Source: Streptomyces sp. NBC_01351 (GTDB lineage: Bacteria; Actinomycetota; Actinomycetes; Streptomycetales; Streptomycetaceae). From it: a stretch of 64,000 bases of DNA. The position numbers were made by a program, and so were the translations under genes. The notes under the pieces are model-generated. The model ran no database searches. It was not told where the DNA came from and was given only the letters and a program-made list of their open reading frames with translations. Shown here in pieces: positions 44,951 through 54,257 of this stretch; the stretch's first letter is position 1, and each line of letters starts with the position of its first letter. The DNA lies in the NCBI RefSeq assembly GCF_036237315.1, contig NZ_CP108356.1, positions 8,189,501 to 8,253,500 of the forward strand. The letters run 5' to 3'.

Positions 44951-45494
44951 CGGTTCCCCATGATGGCCGGGGCTCAGCTTGCCGTTCAACCTCGGCGAGC
45001 GGGTCGGCTGTGCTTGAAGAGGACTTGCTGGTCTATGAATTGTCGGGGCAGTCAACCGCGGGTCCAGGTCGCGACGAGATCACGGCATACAACGGTGAGT
45101 GAGCCGTTCCAGAACGCGATCTCGTGGCTGCAACCGTGCTGGTGGGGCAGGACCTCGTCGGGGATTACCGTCCCGACGGTCGCCCAGTCGGTGTCCTCGA
45201 TGCTTCCGTTTTCGAAGCTGGACCAGGTCTTCCTCGTGCTTCCGGCAGTTGTGCTGGAACCTGCCTGGCGGACCTACGGACTGATGCCGCTGGCCATTCG
45301 AGTGGGTCGTAGTGACGGCTGGGCCTGGTAGCGACCGGCTCTGCCGGCTCCGTCTCCTTGCCCGGGCCCGGGCAAGGAGACACGTCACCACACCCCTGTC
45401 CCTGGCCGTGCCTCCTGGGCCGGGGTGTACGACGTGGCCGTGGCACTGCTTCCTTCACCGCTGCTCGTACCCGTGTTCCTCGGACCGGCTCGCC
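44951..45494. other. Gene-poor stretch between lipid operon and glycan locus
   Basis: Contains one possible minus-strand coding remnant at 45052-45262 (FENGSIEDTDWATVGTVIPD, GCSHEIAFWNGSLTVVCRDL) ending in TGA, with good codon bias but no start and no recognised family, and the 30-bp palindrome at 45352-45381. Otherwise I see nothing coding. Confidence 0.4.
45352..45381. repeat. 30-bp perfect palindrome, probable bidirectional terminator
   Basis: GTCTCCTTGCCCGGG followed directly by CCCGGGCAAGGAGAC, 15-bp arms with no spacer. It lies between two convergent transcription units (the type III PKS operon and the AftD-type operon), the right place for a bidirectional terminator. There is no T-run, as is common in Streptomyces. 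A smaller CCGGC..GCCGG inverted repeat lies just before it (about 45335-45349). Confidence 0.7.
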
Positions 45495-45734
45495 TCACGA
45501 GGCGGGAGATACGCGCCCCTCGATTCTGGAGAGGAGATCCTGGTGCCCGACGTCGTCGAGGGTGATGGCGTCGAGCGGGCGCAGGTAGGGGAGGTTGTCG
45601 CGGATCGGGTAGGCGCGCCGTAGGCGGGGGTTGTAGAGGAGTTCCTCTTCGGGGACGTGGACGAGCGGTCCCTTGTCCACCGGGCAGGCGAGGAGGGGGA
45701 GGAGGCGAGGGTCGGGCTCAGTGGGTGGTTGCAT
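45495..45734 (-). CDS. Trm112-family protein
   Basis: 79 residues: RLLPLLACPVDKGPLVHVPE, then LLYNPRLRRAYPIRDNLPYL with the conserved R-x-A-Y-P-I-R-x-x-I/L-P pattern of Trm112/YcaR-like proteins. Only one Cys of the usual zinc set is present, common in bacterial members, which are thought to assist methyltransferases or glycan enzymes. It overlaps the end of the EamA gene by 17 bases and is the last gene of the operon. Confidence 0.9.
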   Translation of the reverse strand: MQPPTEPDPRLLPLLACPVDKGPLVHVPEEELLYNPRLRRAYPIRDNLPYLRPLDAITLDDVGHQDLLSRIEGRVSPAS

Positions 45735-46653
45735 GGTGGGGTTCTCCTTGGTGGGTCGGCGCGGGTGACGGTTCGTCGTGGCGCGGAAGGGTGAGCAGGA
45801 CGACGACGGCGAGTGCGGTGCCGCCGAGGCGCAGCGCCAGCCGGAGTGGTTCGGTGGGGAGGTGTTCGTCGAACACCACGGTGCCCGCGATGACGGTGAA
45901 GATGCTGGACACGGTGGTGGTGACCGGGACGATCACGGAGGCGCGGCAGCGTTGGAGCGCGGTCTGGGACAGGGCCAGGCCGGCTGCTCCGGTGGCGATG
46001 AGCAGCCAAGGGTGGGGTCCACGCAGGAGATCGGGCAGGGCTGCCGCCACCGACCGGTCGGCGAGTGTGGCCGACGTGCCCTTGATGGCGAGCGAGCTCA
46101 CCCCGTACAGCAGCCCGAGGGCGACGCCGTACGGCACGCCGGAGCTGCTGCGGCGGTGCCGGCGGCCGGCCCGGCGCAGTGAGGCTAGGAACAGCAGGAG
46201 TCCGAAGGCGAGGCAGGGGAGGCAGACGGCGAGCAGGGGCAGGACGGGCGCCTGCGCTCCCACCCGGTTGCCTTCGGCGTCGCCGTCGCCGAGCGAGCCG
46301 ATGACGGCGAGCAGGGCGAGCAGGATGACGCCGGTGGCGAGGAGTTCTCGGCGGCCCGGGCGCTCGCCCAGTGCGGCGGCGGAGAGGGCGATCAGGAGCA
46401 CCGTCCCGGAGAGGAACACCCCCTGGGCGGCGGCGATCGGGAGCAGTTGGTAGACCTTCAGCTGGGCGCCGAAGCCCAGGCCCAGCACGGTGAAGCCCAG
46501 CAGCCAGCCGGGACTGGAGGCCAGCGCCCGGAGCAGGTGTAGCGGGCGGCGGGGGTCCAGTGCGGGGAGGGAGGCCAGTGCGCGCTTCTCGAGGACGAAG
46601 CCCGCGCTGTAGAGGGCGTTGGCGAGCAGGGCGACCGCGACGCCGAGGATCAT
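45718..46653 (-). CDS. EamA/DMT-family transporter
   Basis: 311 residues with about ten transmembrane helices in two similar halves, e.g. MILGVAVALLANALYSAGFV, VFLSGTVLLIALSAAALGER and SVIVPVTTTVSSIFTVIAGT, VVFDEHLP. In envelope-glycan loci such proteins can move lipid-linked sugars across the membrane; drug/metabolite export is the other possibility. Its ATG overlaps the stop of the condensation-domain gene (TGATGA region at 46650-46653), and its end overlaps the Trm112-like gene, so all are cotranscribed. Confidence 0.85.
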   Translation of the reverse strand: MILGVAVALLANALYSAGFVLEKRALASLPALDPRRPLHLLRALASSPGWLLGFTVLGLGFGAQLKVYQLLPIAAAQGVFLSGTVLLIALSAAALGERPGRRELLATGVILLALLAVIGSLGDGDAEGNRVGAQAPVLPLLAVCLPCLAFGLLLFLASLRRAGRRHRRSSSGVPYGVALGLLYGVSSLAIKGTSATLADRSVAAALPDLLRGPHPWLLIATGAAGLALSQTALQRCRASVIVPVTTTVSSIFTVIAGTVVFDEHLPTEPLRLALRLGGTALAVVVLLTLPRHDEPSPAPTHQGEPHHATTH

Positions 46654-47963
46654 CGGCGTCGTCCTTCCTCGGCCAGTGCGTCAAGGGTCTCGGCGCAGCG
46701 CCGGGCGAGCTCGGCGGCGGCGGATTGGTCGAGCAGCTGGTGGCAGTGGCGGACGGCGAGGTGGAGGCGGTCGTCGAGGGTGAGGGCGCTGACGGAGAGT
46801 CCGCGGGGCATCCGAACGGGTGCCGAGAACCACAGTGCGTCGGGCGGGCCTGCGGGGCCGAAGTCGAGCGGGTGGGTGACCCGGCCGATGTTGCTGACAA
46901 GGGCGGTGGACGTCCAGGGCGCGGCGACACGGCGCAGTGTCCTCGTCAGCGGGGCCTTGGCGCCGACGGGCAGCCAGGGGGTGCTGACCAGCCTGGCGAC
47001 GAGGCCGCCGCCGGTAACGGGGGCGGCCTTGGCGGCGCGGGTCTGCGCGCTGATCCGGCCCAGCAGCGCGGCGGCACCGGCGTCGGGGGCGGGTGTACCG
47101 GCTCGGATGGTTGTCAGGTGGTTGTGGTTGCCCATGGGGGCGCCGGGGGCGAGTGGTCCGTACGGGCGGTCGTCGATCGGCATCGACAGGTGGATCGGGC
47201 CGGTGGGGTGGTCGTGCCGGTGGTTCCACTCGGCCAGGGTCAGCTGAACCGCCGTCAAGAGCAGGTCGTTGACGGTCGGGCGGAGCCGGTCTGCGCCGGT
47301 CCGGGTGAGCGGGAGCACGCTGAGGTGGACACCGGTGCCAGGAGAGGGGCTTGCGGCGGGCGCGATGCGCACCGGTCGGCCTCCCCGGGCGGTGGCTGCG
47401 GTGGAGGCGTCGGCCGGACCGGCGGAGCGCTGCCGGGCCGGACCCGCGGAGCGTTCCCCGACCGGGGAGCCGGAGTAGTGGTCGGCGAGGTCGCAGAGCA
47501 GCCGAAGGCAGGTGCCGGCGTCCGCGAGGGTGTGCGCTGCCGTCAGGAGCAGGGCGGTGCCGCCGCCGGGTGCGGGTGCGGTCTCCAGCCGGAGTGGTGG
47601 GCCGGCCGCCAGCGGGGGCGGTTCGGTGAGGGCACGGTGGCGGGTGGTGCCCAGGTCGGCGGTGGCGGCCACGGCGGCGGGGTCGATCGGTGCCGGCTCC
47701 CAGTGGTAACGGCGGTGCCACCAGCGAGAGTCGGACTGCCGTACCTGGAGCGTCGGGTGGCCGGCCAGGGTCCGGGTGAAGGCGGCCCGGAGCCGCTCGA
47801 CGTCGACGGTGCCGGGGAGGTGGGCCTCCACGTGGACGGTGTCCGCGTCCAGGTGCTCTTGGAGCAGGTGGCGCGAGTACTCGTCCATCGCGGGGAAGGG
47901 GACGCGCCCCTGCCGCCCGGACGCGGTCCGGGCGGCAGGGGCGGCGAAGGACGGGCGGGTCAC
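46650..47963 (-). CDS. Condensation-domain (Pap/WES-like) acyltransferase
   Basis: 437 residues, CoA-dependent acyltransferase fold. The active-site region is ALLLTAAHTLADAGTCLRLL, a variant of HHxxxDG keeping the second His and the Asp but with Ala for Gly; DFGPAGPPDALWFSAPVRMP and the DxxxG-like C-terminal strand region LVSNIGRV are also family-like. Such proteins acylate sugars or lipids (PapA in mycobacteria) or condense peptides. GTG 47963 overlaps the AftD stop (GTGA), giving an N-terminus of ~25 residues before MDEYSRHLL. Inside this operon the likely role is acylation of a glycolipid or glycan. Confidence 0.85.
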   Translation of the reverse strand: MTRPSFAAPAARTASGRQGRVPFPAMDEYSRHLLQEHLDADTVHVEAHLPGTVDVERLRAAFTRTLAGHPTLQVRQSDSRWWHRRYHWEPAPIDPAAVAATADLGTTRHRALTEPPPLAAGPPLRLETAPAPGGGTALLLTAAHTLADAGTCLRLLCDLADHYSGSPVGERSAGPARQRSAGPADASTAATARGGRPVRIAPAASPSPGTGVHLSVLPLTRTGADRLRPTVNDLLLTAVQLTLAEWNHRHDHPTGPIHLSMPIDDRPYGPLAPGAPMGNHNHLTTIRAGTPAPDAGAAALLGRISAQTRAAKAAPVTGGGLVARLVSTPWLPVGAKAPLTRTLRRVAAPWTSTALVSNIGRVTHPLDFGPAGPPDALWFSAPVRMPRGLSVSALTLDDRLHLAVRHCHQLLDQSAAAELARRCAETLDALAEEGRRR

Positions 47964-50900
47964 GGAGCCTCGGCCCGGTGCCGGGGCACAGTGTCCTGGC
48001 CGCCCGCAGTGACCAGCGTGGCGGCGACTGCCAGCAGCGCGAGCACCTGGGCGGTCGGGGCGAACGCCCCGCTCGGGGGCGCGAGGACCGCAAGTAGACC
48101 GGCGGCGGCCATGGCCGCCCCGGCGACGTACGGCAGCAGGTTCGGCCACCGGAACGCGATCAGGACCAGCGGTAGCGCCAGCAGTGCGAGCGGACCGCCG
48201 ACGACGCCGAGGACCAGCAGCGGGAAGACGAGGCCGAGCAGCCACCGGGGCGCGTCGGCCGCGTCCCAGTCCTGCGCACCGGGGACGTCAGGTCCGCCGC
48301 TCCGCCGCCGCAGCGCCGGTACCACGACCAGCCCGGCGAGCACCAGGAGGGCGAGGCCGCCGAGGACGAGCCCGAGGTCGTACGTGGTGTCGGGGGCGTA
48401 GGAGAGCAGTACGGTTCCGCCGGCGCCCGCCGGGACCACGTAGCCCTGCTGCCAGCCGTCGAGTCGGACGGACTGCAGCGGCTTGCCGTTCAGGGTCGCG
48501 CGCCAGCCGGAGTTGGCGTTTTCGTGCACCTGGACGTAGGCGGCATCGCCCACGCCGATCCGTACCCTGCGCTCGTCTCCGGACCAGGACAGGACTTCCA
48601 CCGTCCGCCGCGAGCCGGGACCGGCGGCCGGGTTGGCGGCGCGAGTGGAGAGGGTGAGGTCGGTGACGGCCAGTGCGCCGTCGTCGGAGGCGGACACCCG
48701 GTGCTCGCCCTGACCGAGGGTCAGGGTGGGCTCGGTGGCCGGGCACAGGTTCACGGTGACGGGGTGCCGGTTCCGCAGGGAGGCGACCGTGCCGGACACG
48801 GAGGTCTGGTGGGCGACTCCGTCCACGGTGACGACCGGGCCCTTGCCGCACGGCAGAGTGAAGCCGGCGCCCTGGGTGTCCGGGGCCTCCTGGCGGATCA
48901 TCAGGTCGGCCAGGGCCGGGATGTGCACCTCGCTCAGGCCCGCTGGCAGCTGGAGGCTCTGCCCGGCGAGCGGGTTGTGGACGACGACGGGGGCGGTCGC
49001 GGTGACCGTGATCGTCAGCTGGTCGGTGGTCAGCGGGGCGAACCGGACCAGACCGTTGGCGTCCACCCCCGCGCTGACGGCGTCGGTCGGGGTGCTGAGC
49101 TGCACCTGGGTCGGCCGGGAGGAGAGACCACCGGCGGCACCGAGCACCAGCTGGTCGATGCTGCGGCTGCCCTGCCAGGCGAGGCGGACGGTGGGCTTGC
49201 CGCCCGCGATCCAGGCGGTGGTGAGGTCGCCGTCGAGCAGATTGCGTGGGCTGCCGGAGGTGGTGGATTCGGACTCGATGCCGATCCGCCCGGTGGCCCG
49301 GCCGGGGGCGACCTGGTCCAGCAGGGCGTCCAGAGCCGGGCCGGGTAGGGCGACGGCGCTGCCGGTGACCGTGAAGGCCCCGGCGTCGGTGGTGAGTTGA
49401 CGGTTGAGCCCGGTCTCGACGGTTCCCGACTGGGAGCCGCCGAGGTCGAGGGTGCGGTGCAGCGAGTAGGTGTCGGCCGTAGCAGCCGGGAGGGCCAGCA
49501 CACGGGTGGCCTTGACGCCGGGGATCGAGATCTCCGAGAACCCGGCCCCGCCCACGCCGGTGGCGGCGGTGACGGCGCCTTCGATGGTGATCTTGACCCA
49601 TGCGGCGGGCCCCGCCGGGGCGTTGACGGTCTGCGCGACGGCCTGCGGCTGCAGCACGCTCACCTGAGAGCCCCGGTCCGTGGTGATCCGCACCTTGGTG
49701 ATGGTGGGCCGCAGGGAACCCCCGGCCAGCGGGGTGACCTTGAGGGTCGCGGGGAGGTCCACCGACCCGTTGAAGTCGAGCCGCAGCCACTGGCCCACCG
49801 GGTCCGCGCTGCTGCCCTCAGCCCACGCCGTGCCGGAGTTCCCGTCGAAGGCCCCGACCGGGTCGTACTGCGGCAGGGCGAACAGCCAGGAGCCGTACGA
49901 GGAGGCGGAGACCGACTTGGCGCCCTCGATCACGGAGGTGGTCTGTTCGGCGGTGGAACCGGCCGGGCCCGAGGGCAGGATCTGCCGCGGCGCGCCGCCC
50001 GGGTCCTGGCCGGCGTCCGCCGGGTTGGTCTCGGTGGCTGTGTAGGTGTACGAGTTGTTGCCGTTGACCAAGCCGAAGAGCGTGTCGCCTCGGCGCTGCC
50101 CGTCGGCGGTGGCCCGCAGCGCGGCGCCGGTGCCGGATGGCAGGGGGTCGCCGGAGAGGATCACCGGACGGTCCGTCACCGTACCGCTCGCGGAGAGCTG
50201 GAGCAGCGACTCGGGGCCGCCGCTGACCACCGCGGTGTCGGCGACCGGGCGGGTGGTGACCCGGCCGGGTGCGGCGTCGCCCCCGGTGGGGGCGAAGATC
50301 TCCACCGCGTCGTACTGCCGGTACAGGCCCTGGACCTGGACCGGGGTGTCGGGCGGGAGCTGCCCGGAGGTTATGGGGGAGCCGAAGCCGGTCACCCGCT
50401 CGTAGCCGGAGGCCAGCAGGGTGGCGCGCACCGTCTGCGGCGGGATGTAGCCGGCCTGGGTGGGATCGAGGTCGTTGCGGACCACCAGGTGGTGCACGCC
50501 GGACCGCTCCAGGAAGGCGCGGAGCCCCGGCACCCGGGTGCCGGTCGTCAGCGCCTCCTGGATCGCCTCCAGGTAGCGTCGCTCGCCGGCCTGGCCGAAG
50601 GGCACGAAGTTGTACTGCGCCCATGGCGAGTCTGCCAGCACGTCGAGCGGCTCGTCGATGGTCGAGCCCCAGGTGTAGAGGCCGTGCGCGTCGGCGGGGA
50701 CCACCAGGGCCCGGCTGTCGGATGCTTTTGCGGTCAGGTAGGCGGCGGTCTGCTTCCACTGCGAGGGCAGCGCCTTGAAGGAGCCCGGCTGGACGATGTT
50801 GCCGTTCAGGTAGGGCAGCGCGAGGCCGGGCAGTACCGCGAGTGCGACCAGCGCCGGGACCAGCCGCGGTCGGGCGGCCACCCGGGGCAGTGGCCGGCCG

Positions 50901-52066
50901 CACAGGTGCGCCAGGCCCAGGGCCAGCGCCAGCGCGAGGCCGGTCTGGAACTTGTAGATGTTGCGCAGCGGCGCCAGCGCACCGTCGAGCAGCTGCTGCA
51001 CCGCACCGTGGAAGGGCGCCCCGAGGGAGCCGCCGTATCCGGCGAGGGTGATCAGCGTGACCGTGCCGACGACCAGCAGCAGCCAGCGCCGCTCGGGCAG
51101 GTCGCGGCGGGCGAGCCCGGCCAGGCCGAGCGCTGCTGCGAGCGCGGAGCAGGCGATCACCAGGACGTTCGCCGCGACGTCCCAGCCGGCGGGCAGCCAG
51201 GCCGAGCCGAAGTGCAGGTAGGCCACCCAGTTCCCGGCCCCGCGCAGCAGCTCGGTGGCGGACATGGTGGCAGTGGTGGTGGACGCCTGCTCGATGTAGC
51301 GCAGGAAGTCGGCGCCGTAGGAGTTGAGCAGTACCAGCGGCACGGCCCACCAGGCGGTGGCGAGCAGCACGCCGGGCACCCACCAGGCGATCAGGCGCCA
51401 CTTGCGGCTGCCCCCGGGCCGGCTGAGCAGGTAGAGCCCGACCGGAAGCAGTGAGGCCGCGACCGAGGTCGCGTTGACGCCGCCCATCAGCGGGATGACC
51501 AGTGCGGAGCGGAGTGCGGCGGCGCGCGCCGAGGCAAAGCGGGTGAGCGGCAGCAAAACCCAGGGCAGGACTGCGCCGGGCAGCGCGGCGGCGGAGGTGG
51601 AGCCGACCACGATGGTGAACACCGGCCACAGCGCGTAGCACGCCGCGCCGAGCAGCCGGCTCGGCCGGGTGCCGTACCCGAGGCGTTCGGCGAGCCGCAA
51701 CGCGCCCCAGAAGGCGGCGGTCACCACCAGCGACAGCCACAGCCGCTCCGCCAGCCAGACCGGCAGCTGGAGCAGATCGGTGATCAGGTAGTACGGCAGC
51801 ATCGGGAAGGCGTAGCCGACGTACTGGTTGGACAGACCGCCGAAGCTGCCCTCGCTCTGCCAGAGTGTTCCGAGCGAGCCGAGGAACCCGACCGGGTCGA
51901 GCGCGACGGCGAGTTTGGTGTCGAAGGCGATCCGTCCGGGTGCGGCAGCCAGGAAGGCGGACAGGACCAGCAGCCAGAAGACGGCGAGCCAGCGGCGGCC
52001 GATACGCGACTCGGGGCGCGGCCTCGAGGGCGGCGCGGCGGGGAGCTGCAGAGTGGGGGCGCTCAT
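47960..52066 (-). CDS. aftD: AftD-like alpha-(1->3)-arabinofuranosyltransferase
   Basis: 1368 residues, the size of mycobacterial AftD. N-terminal GT-C membrane domain with 11-13 helices (residues ~25-440), the usual GT-C acidic site early in the first external loop (APGRIAFDTKLAVALDPVGF), then a large extracellular region with several beta-sandwich, carbohydrate-binding-like modules (e.g. SASSYGSWLFALPQYDPVGA, NLLDGDLTTAWIAGGKPTVR, the discoidin-like 'FDGNSGTAWAEG' pattern), and C-terminal transmembrane helices (~1240-1350). AftD adds branching arabinofuranose to arabinogalactan/lipoarabinomannan in mycobacteria. It overlaps genes on both sides (ATGA and GTGA). Confidence 0.9.
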   Translation of the reverse strand: MSAPTLQLPAAPPSRPRPESRIGRRWLAVFWLLVLSAFLAAAPGRIAFDTKLAVALDPVGFLGSLGTLWQSEGSFGGLSNQYVGYAFPMLPYYLITDLLQLPVWLAERLWLSLVVTAAFWGALRLAERLGYGTRPSRLLGAACYALWPVFTIVVGSTSAAALPGAVLPWVLLPLTRFASARAAALRSALVIPLMGGVNATSVAASLLPVGLYLLSRPGGSRKWRLIAWWVPGVLLATAWWAVPLVLLNSYGADFLRYIEQASTTTATMSATELLRGAGNWVAYLHFGSAWLPAGWDVAANVLVIACSALAAALGLAGLARRDLPERRWLLLVVGTVTLITLAGYGGSLGAPFHGAVQQLLDGALAPLRNIYKFQTGLALALALGLAHLCGRPLPRVAARPRLVPALVALAVLPGLALPYLNGNIVQPGSFKALPSQWKQTAAYLTAKASDSRALVVPADAHGLYTWGSTIDEPLDVLADSPWAQYNFVPFGQAGERRYLEAIQEALTTGTRVPGLRAFLERSGVHHLVVRNDLDPTQAGYIPPQTVRATLLASGYERVTGFGSPITSGQLPPDTPVQVQGLYRQYDAVEIFAPTGGDAAPGRVTTRPVADTAVVSGGPESLLQLSASGTVTDRPVILSGDPLPSGTGAALRATADGQRRGDTLFGLVNGNNSYTYTATETNPADAGQDPGGAPRQILPSGPAGSTAEQTTSVIEGAKSVSASSYGSWLFALPQYDPVGAFDGNSGTAWAEGSSADPVGQWLRLDFNGSVDLPATLKVTPLAGGSLRPTITKVRITTDRGSQVSVLQPQAVAQTVNAPAGPAAWVKITIEGAVTAATGVGGAGFSEISIPGVKATRVLALPAATADTYSLHRTLDLGGSQSGTVETGLNRQLTTDAGAFTVTGSAVALPGPALDALLDQVAPGRATGRIGIESESTTSGSPRNLLDGDLTTAWIAGGKPTVRLAWQGSRSIDQLVLGAAGGLSSRPTQVQLSTPTDAVSAGVDANGLVRFAPLTTDQLTITVTATAPVVVHNPLAGQSLQLPAGLSEVHIPALADLMIRQEAPDTQGAGFTLPCGKGPVVTVDGVAHQTSVSGTVASLRNRHPVTVNLCPATEPTLTLGQGEHRVSASDDGALAVTDLTLSTRAANPAAGPGSRRTVEVLSWSGDERRVRIGVGDAAYVQVHENANSGWRATLNGKPLQSVRLDGWQQGYVVPAGAGGTVLLSYAPDTTYDLGLVLGGLALLVLAGLVVVPALRRRSGGPDVPGAQDWDAADAPRWLLGLVFPLLVLGVVGGPLALLALPLVLIAFRWPNLLPYVAGAAMAAAGLLAVLAPPSGAFAPTAQVLALLAVAATLVTAGGQDTVPRHRAEAP

Positions 52067-52794
52067 TCGGAGGTTCTCCGCATCACCAGGAGAAGATTCC
52101 AGGAAGCGATCTCGCGCAGGCCTGGAATACGGACGAGGGTCTCGGCCAGGAACGGCCAGTAGCGCGATCGTGCGGAAAGGATCTCGACATCGTCGCGCCC
52201 GCGTACGTGACGCAGCACCGGGCCGATGTGCACCCGGTGGAGGTTCTCGCCGAGGGTGTGCTTGGCACTGTGCCCGGTGCGCCGCTGGTAGCGGCGCCGG
52301 GCCCGGTCGGCGCCGAGCAGGTGCCAGGGCGAGGTCTCGTGGCCACCCCAGGGGGAGAACCAGTTGGTGTACGAGACGTACACCAGGCCGCCGGGGCGGG
52401 TGACCCGCACCATCTCGCTGATGAAGGTCGCCGGGTCCGGCACGTGCTCCAGCACGTTGGAGGAGAAGCAGACGTCGGCGGCGCCGTCGCTGAGCGGTAG
52501 CCAGTACCCGTCCGCGACGACCGCGTGGTCGGGTGGGAGTCCGCCGCGCGAGTGCAGCTCGGCAAGGTCCGGTTCGAAGAGGAAAGCGTGCGCGCCGCGG
52601 GCCCGGAACGCCTCGGTGAAGTGGCCGGCGGCGCCGCCGACGTCGGCCACCACCGCCCCTGCCAGGGGTGTGTACCGCTCGACCTGGTCGGCGGCGTCCT
52701 CGGCCAGCAACGAGTAGAACGTCTCCGGGTCGCTCTGCTCGCTACGGAAGGCGCGGAACAGCGCGAGGGAGCGTCGCAGAGAGGGGTCTTTCAC
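52063..52794 (-). CDS. SAM-dependent class I methyltransferase
   Basis: 243 residues. Motif I VVADVGGAAGHFTEAFRARG, acidic residue after the second strand in AFLFEPDLAEL, VCFSSNVLEHVPDPATFISE (motif around the UbiE/Methyltransf_11 type) and RPGGLVYVSYTNWFSPWGGH. Mycobacterial aftD regions carry a methyltransferase next to the GT (Rv0224c), to which this corresponds by position and type. GTG 52794 overlaps the GT4 stop (GTGA), and its stop overlaps the AftD start (ATGA). Confidence 0.9.
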   Translation of the reverse strand: MKDPSLRRSLALFRAFRSEQSDPETFYSLLAEDAADQVERYTPLAGAVVADVGGAAGHFTEAFRARGAHAFLFEPDLAELHSRGGLPPDHAVVADGYWLPLSDGAADVCFSSNVLEHVPDPATFISEMVRVTRPGGLVYVSYTNWFSPWGGHETSPWHLLGADRARRRYQRRTGHSAKHTLGENLHRVHIGPVLRHVRGRDDVEILSARSRYWPFLAETLVRIPGLREIASWNLLLVMRRTSE

Positions 52795-53990
52795 GAGCGC
52801 TCCGCCGTGGTCGGGGCCGGGGGCTCGGCCATGGTGCGTCCGGACCCGGCCCGCCCGGAGGAATGCAGGGCCACGGCCTCGGCGGCAGCGGCCTGGAAGC
52901 GGTCGACGCTGTGCTCCCAGGTGAACTGCTCCGCGTGGCGGCGGGCCGCCGCACCCATCGCGGCCCGGCGTTCGGCGGACAGCGCCAGCGCGCACCAAGC
53001 CGCCGCGAACCCGCTCTCCGCCCGGGCGAGCAGACCGGTGCGACCGTGGACGACGGAGTCCCGCAGGCCCGGAATCTCGAAGCCCACCGCGGGCGTGCCG
53101 CGGATGGCGGCCTCTGTGACCACCAGGCCCCACCCCTCCAGTGAGGAGGGGTGCAGCAGCAGCCAGCTCCGGCAGAGCAGCCGGTGCTTCTCGGCTTCGT
53201 CGACCCGCCCGGCGAAGACCACGTCGGGCCCGGCCTGCGCCTCCAAACGGTCCCGTTCCGGGCCGTCGCCGACGATGACCAGCTTGCCGCCGGTGATCGG
53301 GCGGACCCGCTCCCACAGGCGCAGCAGCAGGTCGATCCGCTTGTACTCCACCAGCCTGCCGACGGCGGTGAACAGCGGTTCGTCGGATTCGGGGAGCAGC
53401 GGCGCGGGGGCCTCGACCCCATTGGGAACGAGATGGATGCGGTCGGCCGGAACGCCGATCCGCGCCATCGCCTCGGCGGTGGAGGGGGACACCGCGACCA
53501 TCAGGCTGCGGCGGTGGGTCCGGGTCAGCGCCCGGTGTTCCAGCATCCGGCCGGCCCGGGCGACCGGTCCGGGCAGGCGCTGGTCCCAGAGATCGGTGTG
53601 CACGTGGTTGACAAGGCACATCACCGGTCCCCGGTGCCACAGCGGCGCCAGGTACGGGACGCCGTTGCAGACCTCGACCAGCAGGTCGGTCTCGCCGACG
53701 CTGCGGCTGAACGCGCCGGGGGTACGGAGGAAGTGGTCGTACGTGCCGCCGGAGGAGACCACGCGGTAGTTGCGGTCGACGGACGGTTCCGGGCCCCCGC
53801 AGAGCAGGGTGACCTCGTGCCCGCGATCGGCCAGTCCGGAGGACAGTCGGTCGATGAGCAGTTCGGATCCGCCGGCGGCGGGGTTGGCCAGGTCGCGCCA
53901 GGCGAGGACGGTGATCCGGCGTGGGGCCTCCGGCGACGGTCGCACGGCTGTGACGGCCGGAGGTGGGTGGGGGGATATCCGATGTGCCAT
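52791..53990 (-). CDS. GT4-family glycosyltransferase
   Basis: 399 residues with the GT-B fold: N-terminal acceptor domain with AWRDLANPAAGGSELLIDRL and EVTLLCGGPEP, then the nucleotide-sugar domain VGRLVEYKRIDLLLRLWERV, LVIVGDGPERDRLEAQAGPD and the E-x7-E motif SSLEGWGLVVTEAAIRGTPA. Cytosolic transfer of a sugar onto a lipid carrier or glycan is expected. It is the first gene of the overlapping five-gene unit, so the promoter lies in 53991-54257. Confidence 0.9.
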   Translation of the reverse strand: MAHRISPHPPPAVTAVRPSPEAPRRITVLAWRDLANPAAGGSELLIDRLSSGLADRGHEVTLLCGGPEPSVDRNYRVVSSGGTYDHFLRTPGAFSRSVGETDLLVEVCNGVPYLAPLWHRGPVMCLVNHVHTDLWDQRLPGPVARAGRMLEHRALTRTHRRSLMVAVSPSTAEAMARIGVPADRIHLVPNGVEAPAPLLPESDEPLFTAVGRLVEYKRIDLLLRLWERVRPITGGKLVIVGDGPERDRLEAQAGPDVVFAGRVDEAEKHRLLCRSWLLLHPSSLEGWGLVVTEAAIRGTPAVGFEIPGLRDSVVHGRTGLLARAESGFAAAWCALALSAERRAAMGAAARRHAEQFTWEHSVDRFQAAAAEAVALHSSGRAGSGRTMAEPPAPTTAERS

Positions 53991-54257
53991 GGGAGCTCCT
54001 GGGAGGGGCGGTGCTCAAGGCATTGAGGGCATTGAGGGCAGGGATATGCGGGGCGTGCAGGGTTCAGGGGACCGGGGGTGACCGGTGGGGCAGTCGCACG
54101 GGAGGGACCGGGGGATGTGCGTCTGGCGGCGCGCGGATGGCGCGCGCCGCCAGTCTGGGCTGTTGCTACCGCCCGGTACTACTCACCAAATTGCTAAATT
54201 CCCGTGGAGTTCACGTGGAATAGGTGAACGCTCTATCACTTCTGCGAGCGACGGGTC
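53991..54257. promoter_or_regulatory. Probable promoter region of the glycan operon
   Basis: A gene-free interval between the GT4 gene and the DUF3068 gene, both on the minus strand. It includes an A/T-rich patch at about 54175-54235, unusual for the window, and a tandem GGCATTGAG repeat near 54014-54040. I could not fix -35/-10 boxes. Confidence 0.4.

Noticed and set aside
49397..51454. A 685-codon plus-strand frame opposite aftD, and a 613-codon frame at 46560-48401
   Set aside because: Both are antisense to genes with strong family features and overlapping operon structure, and their products are repetitive Gly/Arg-rich strings.
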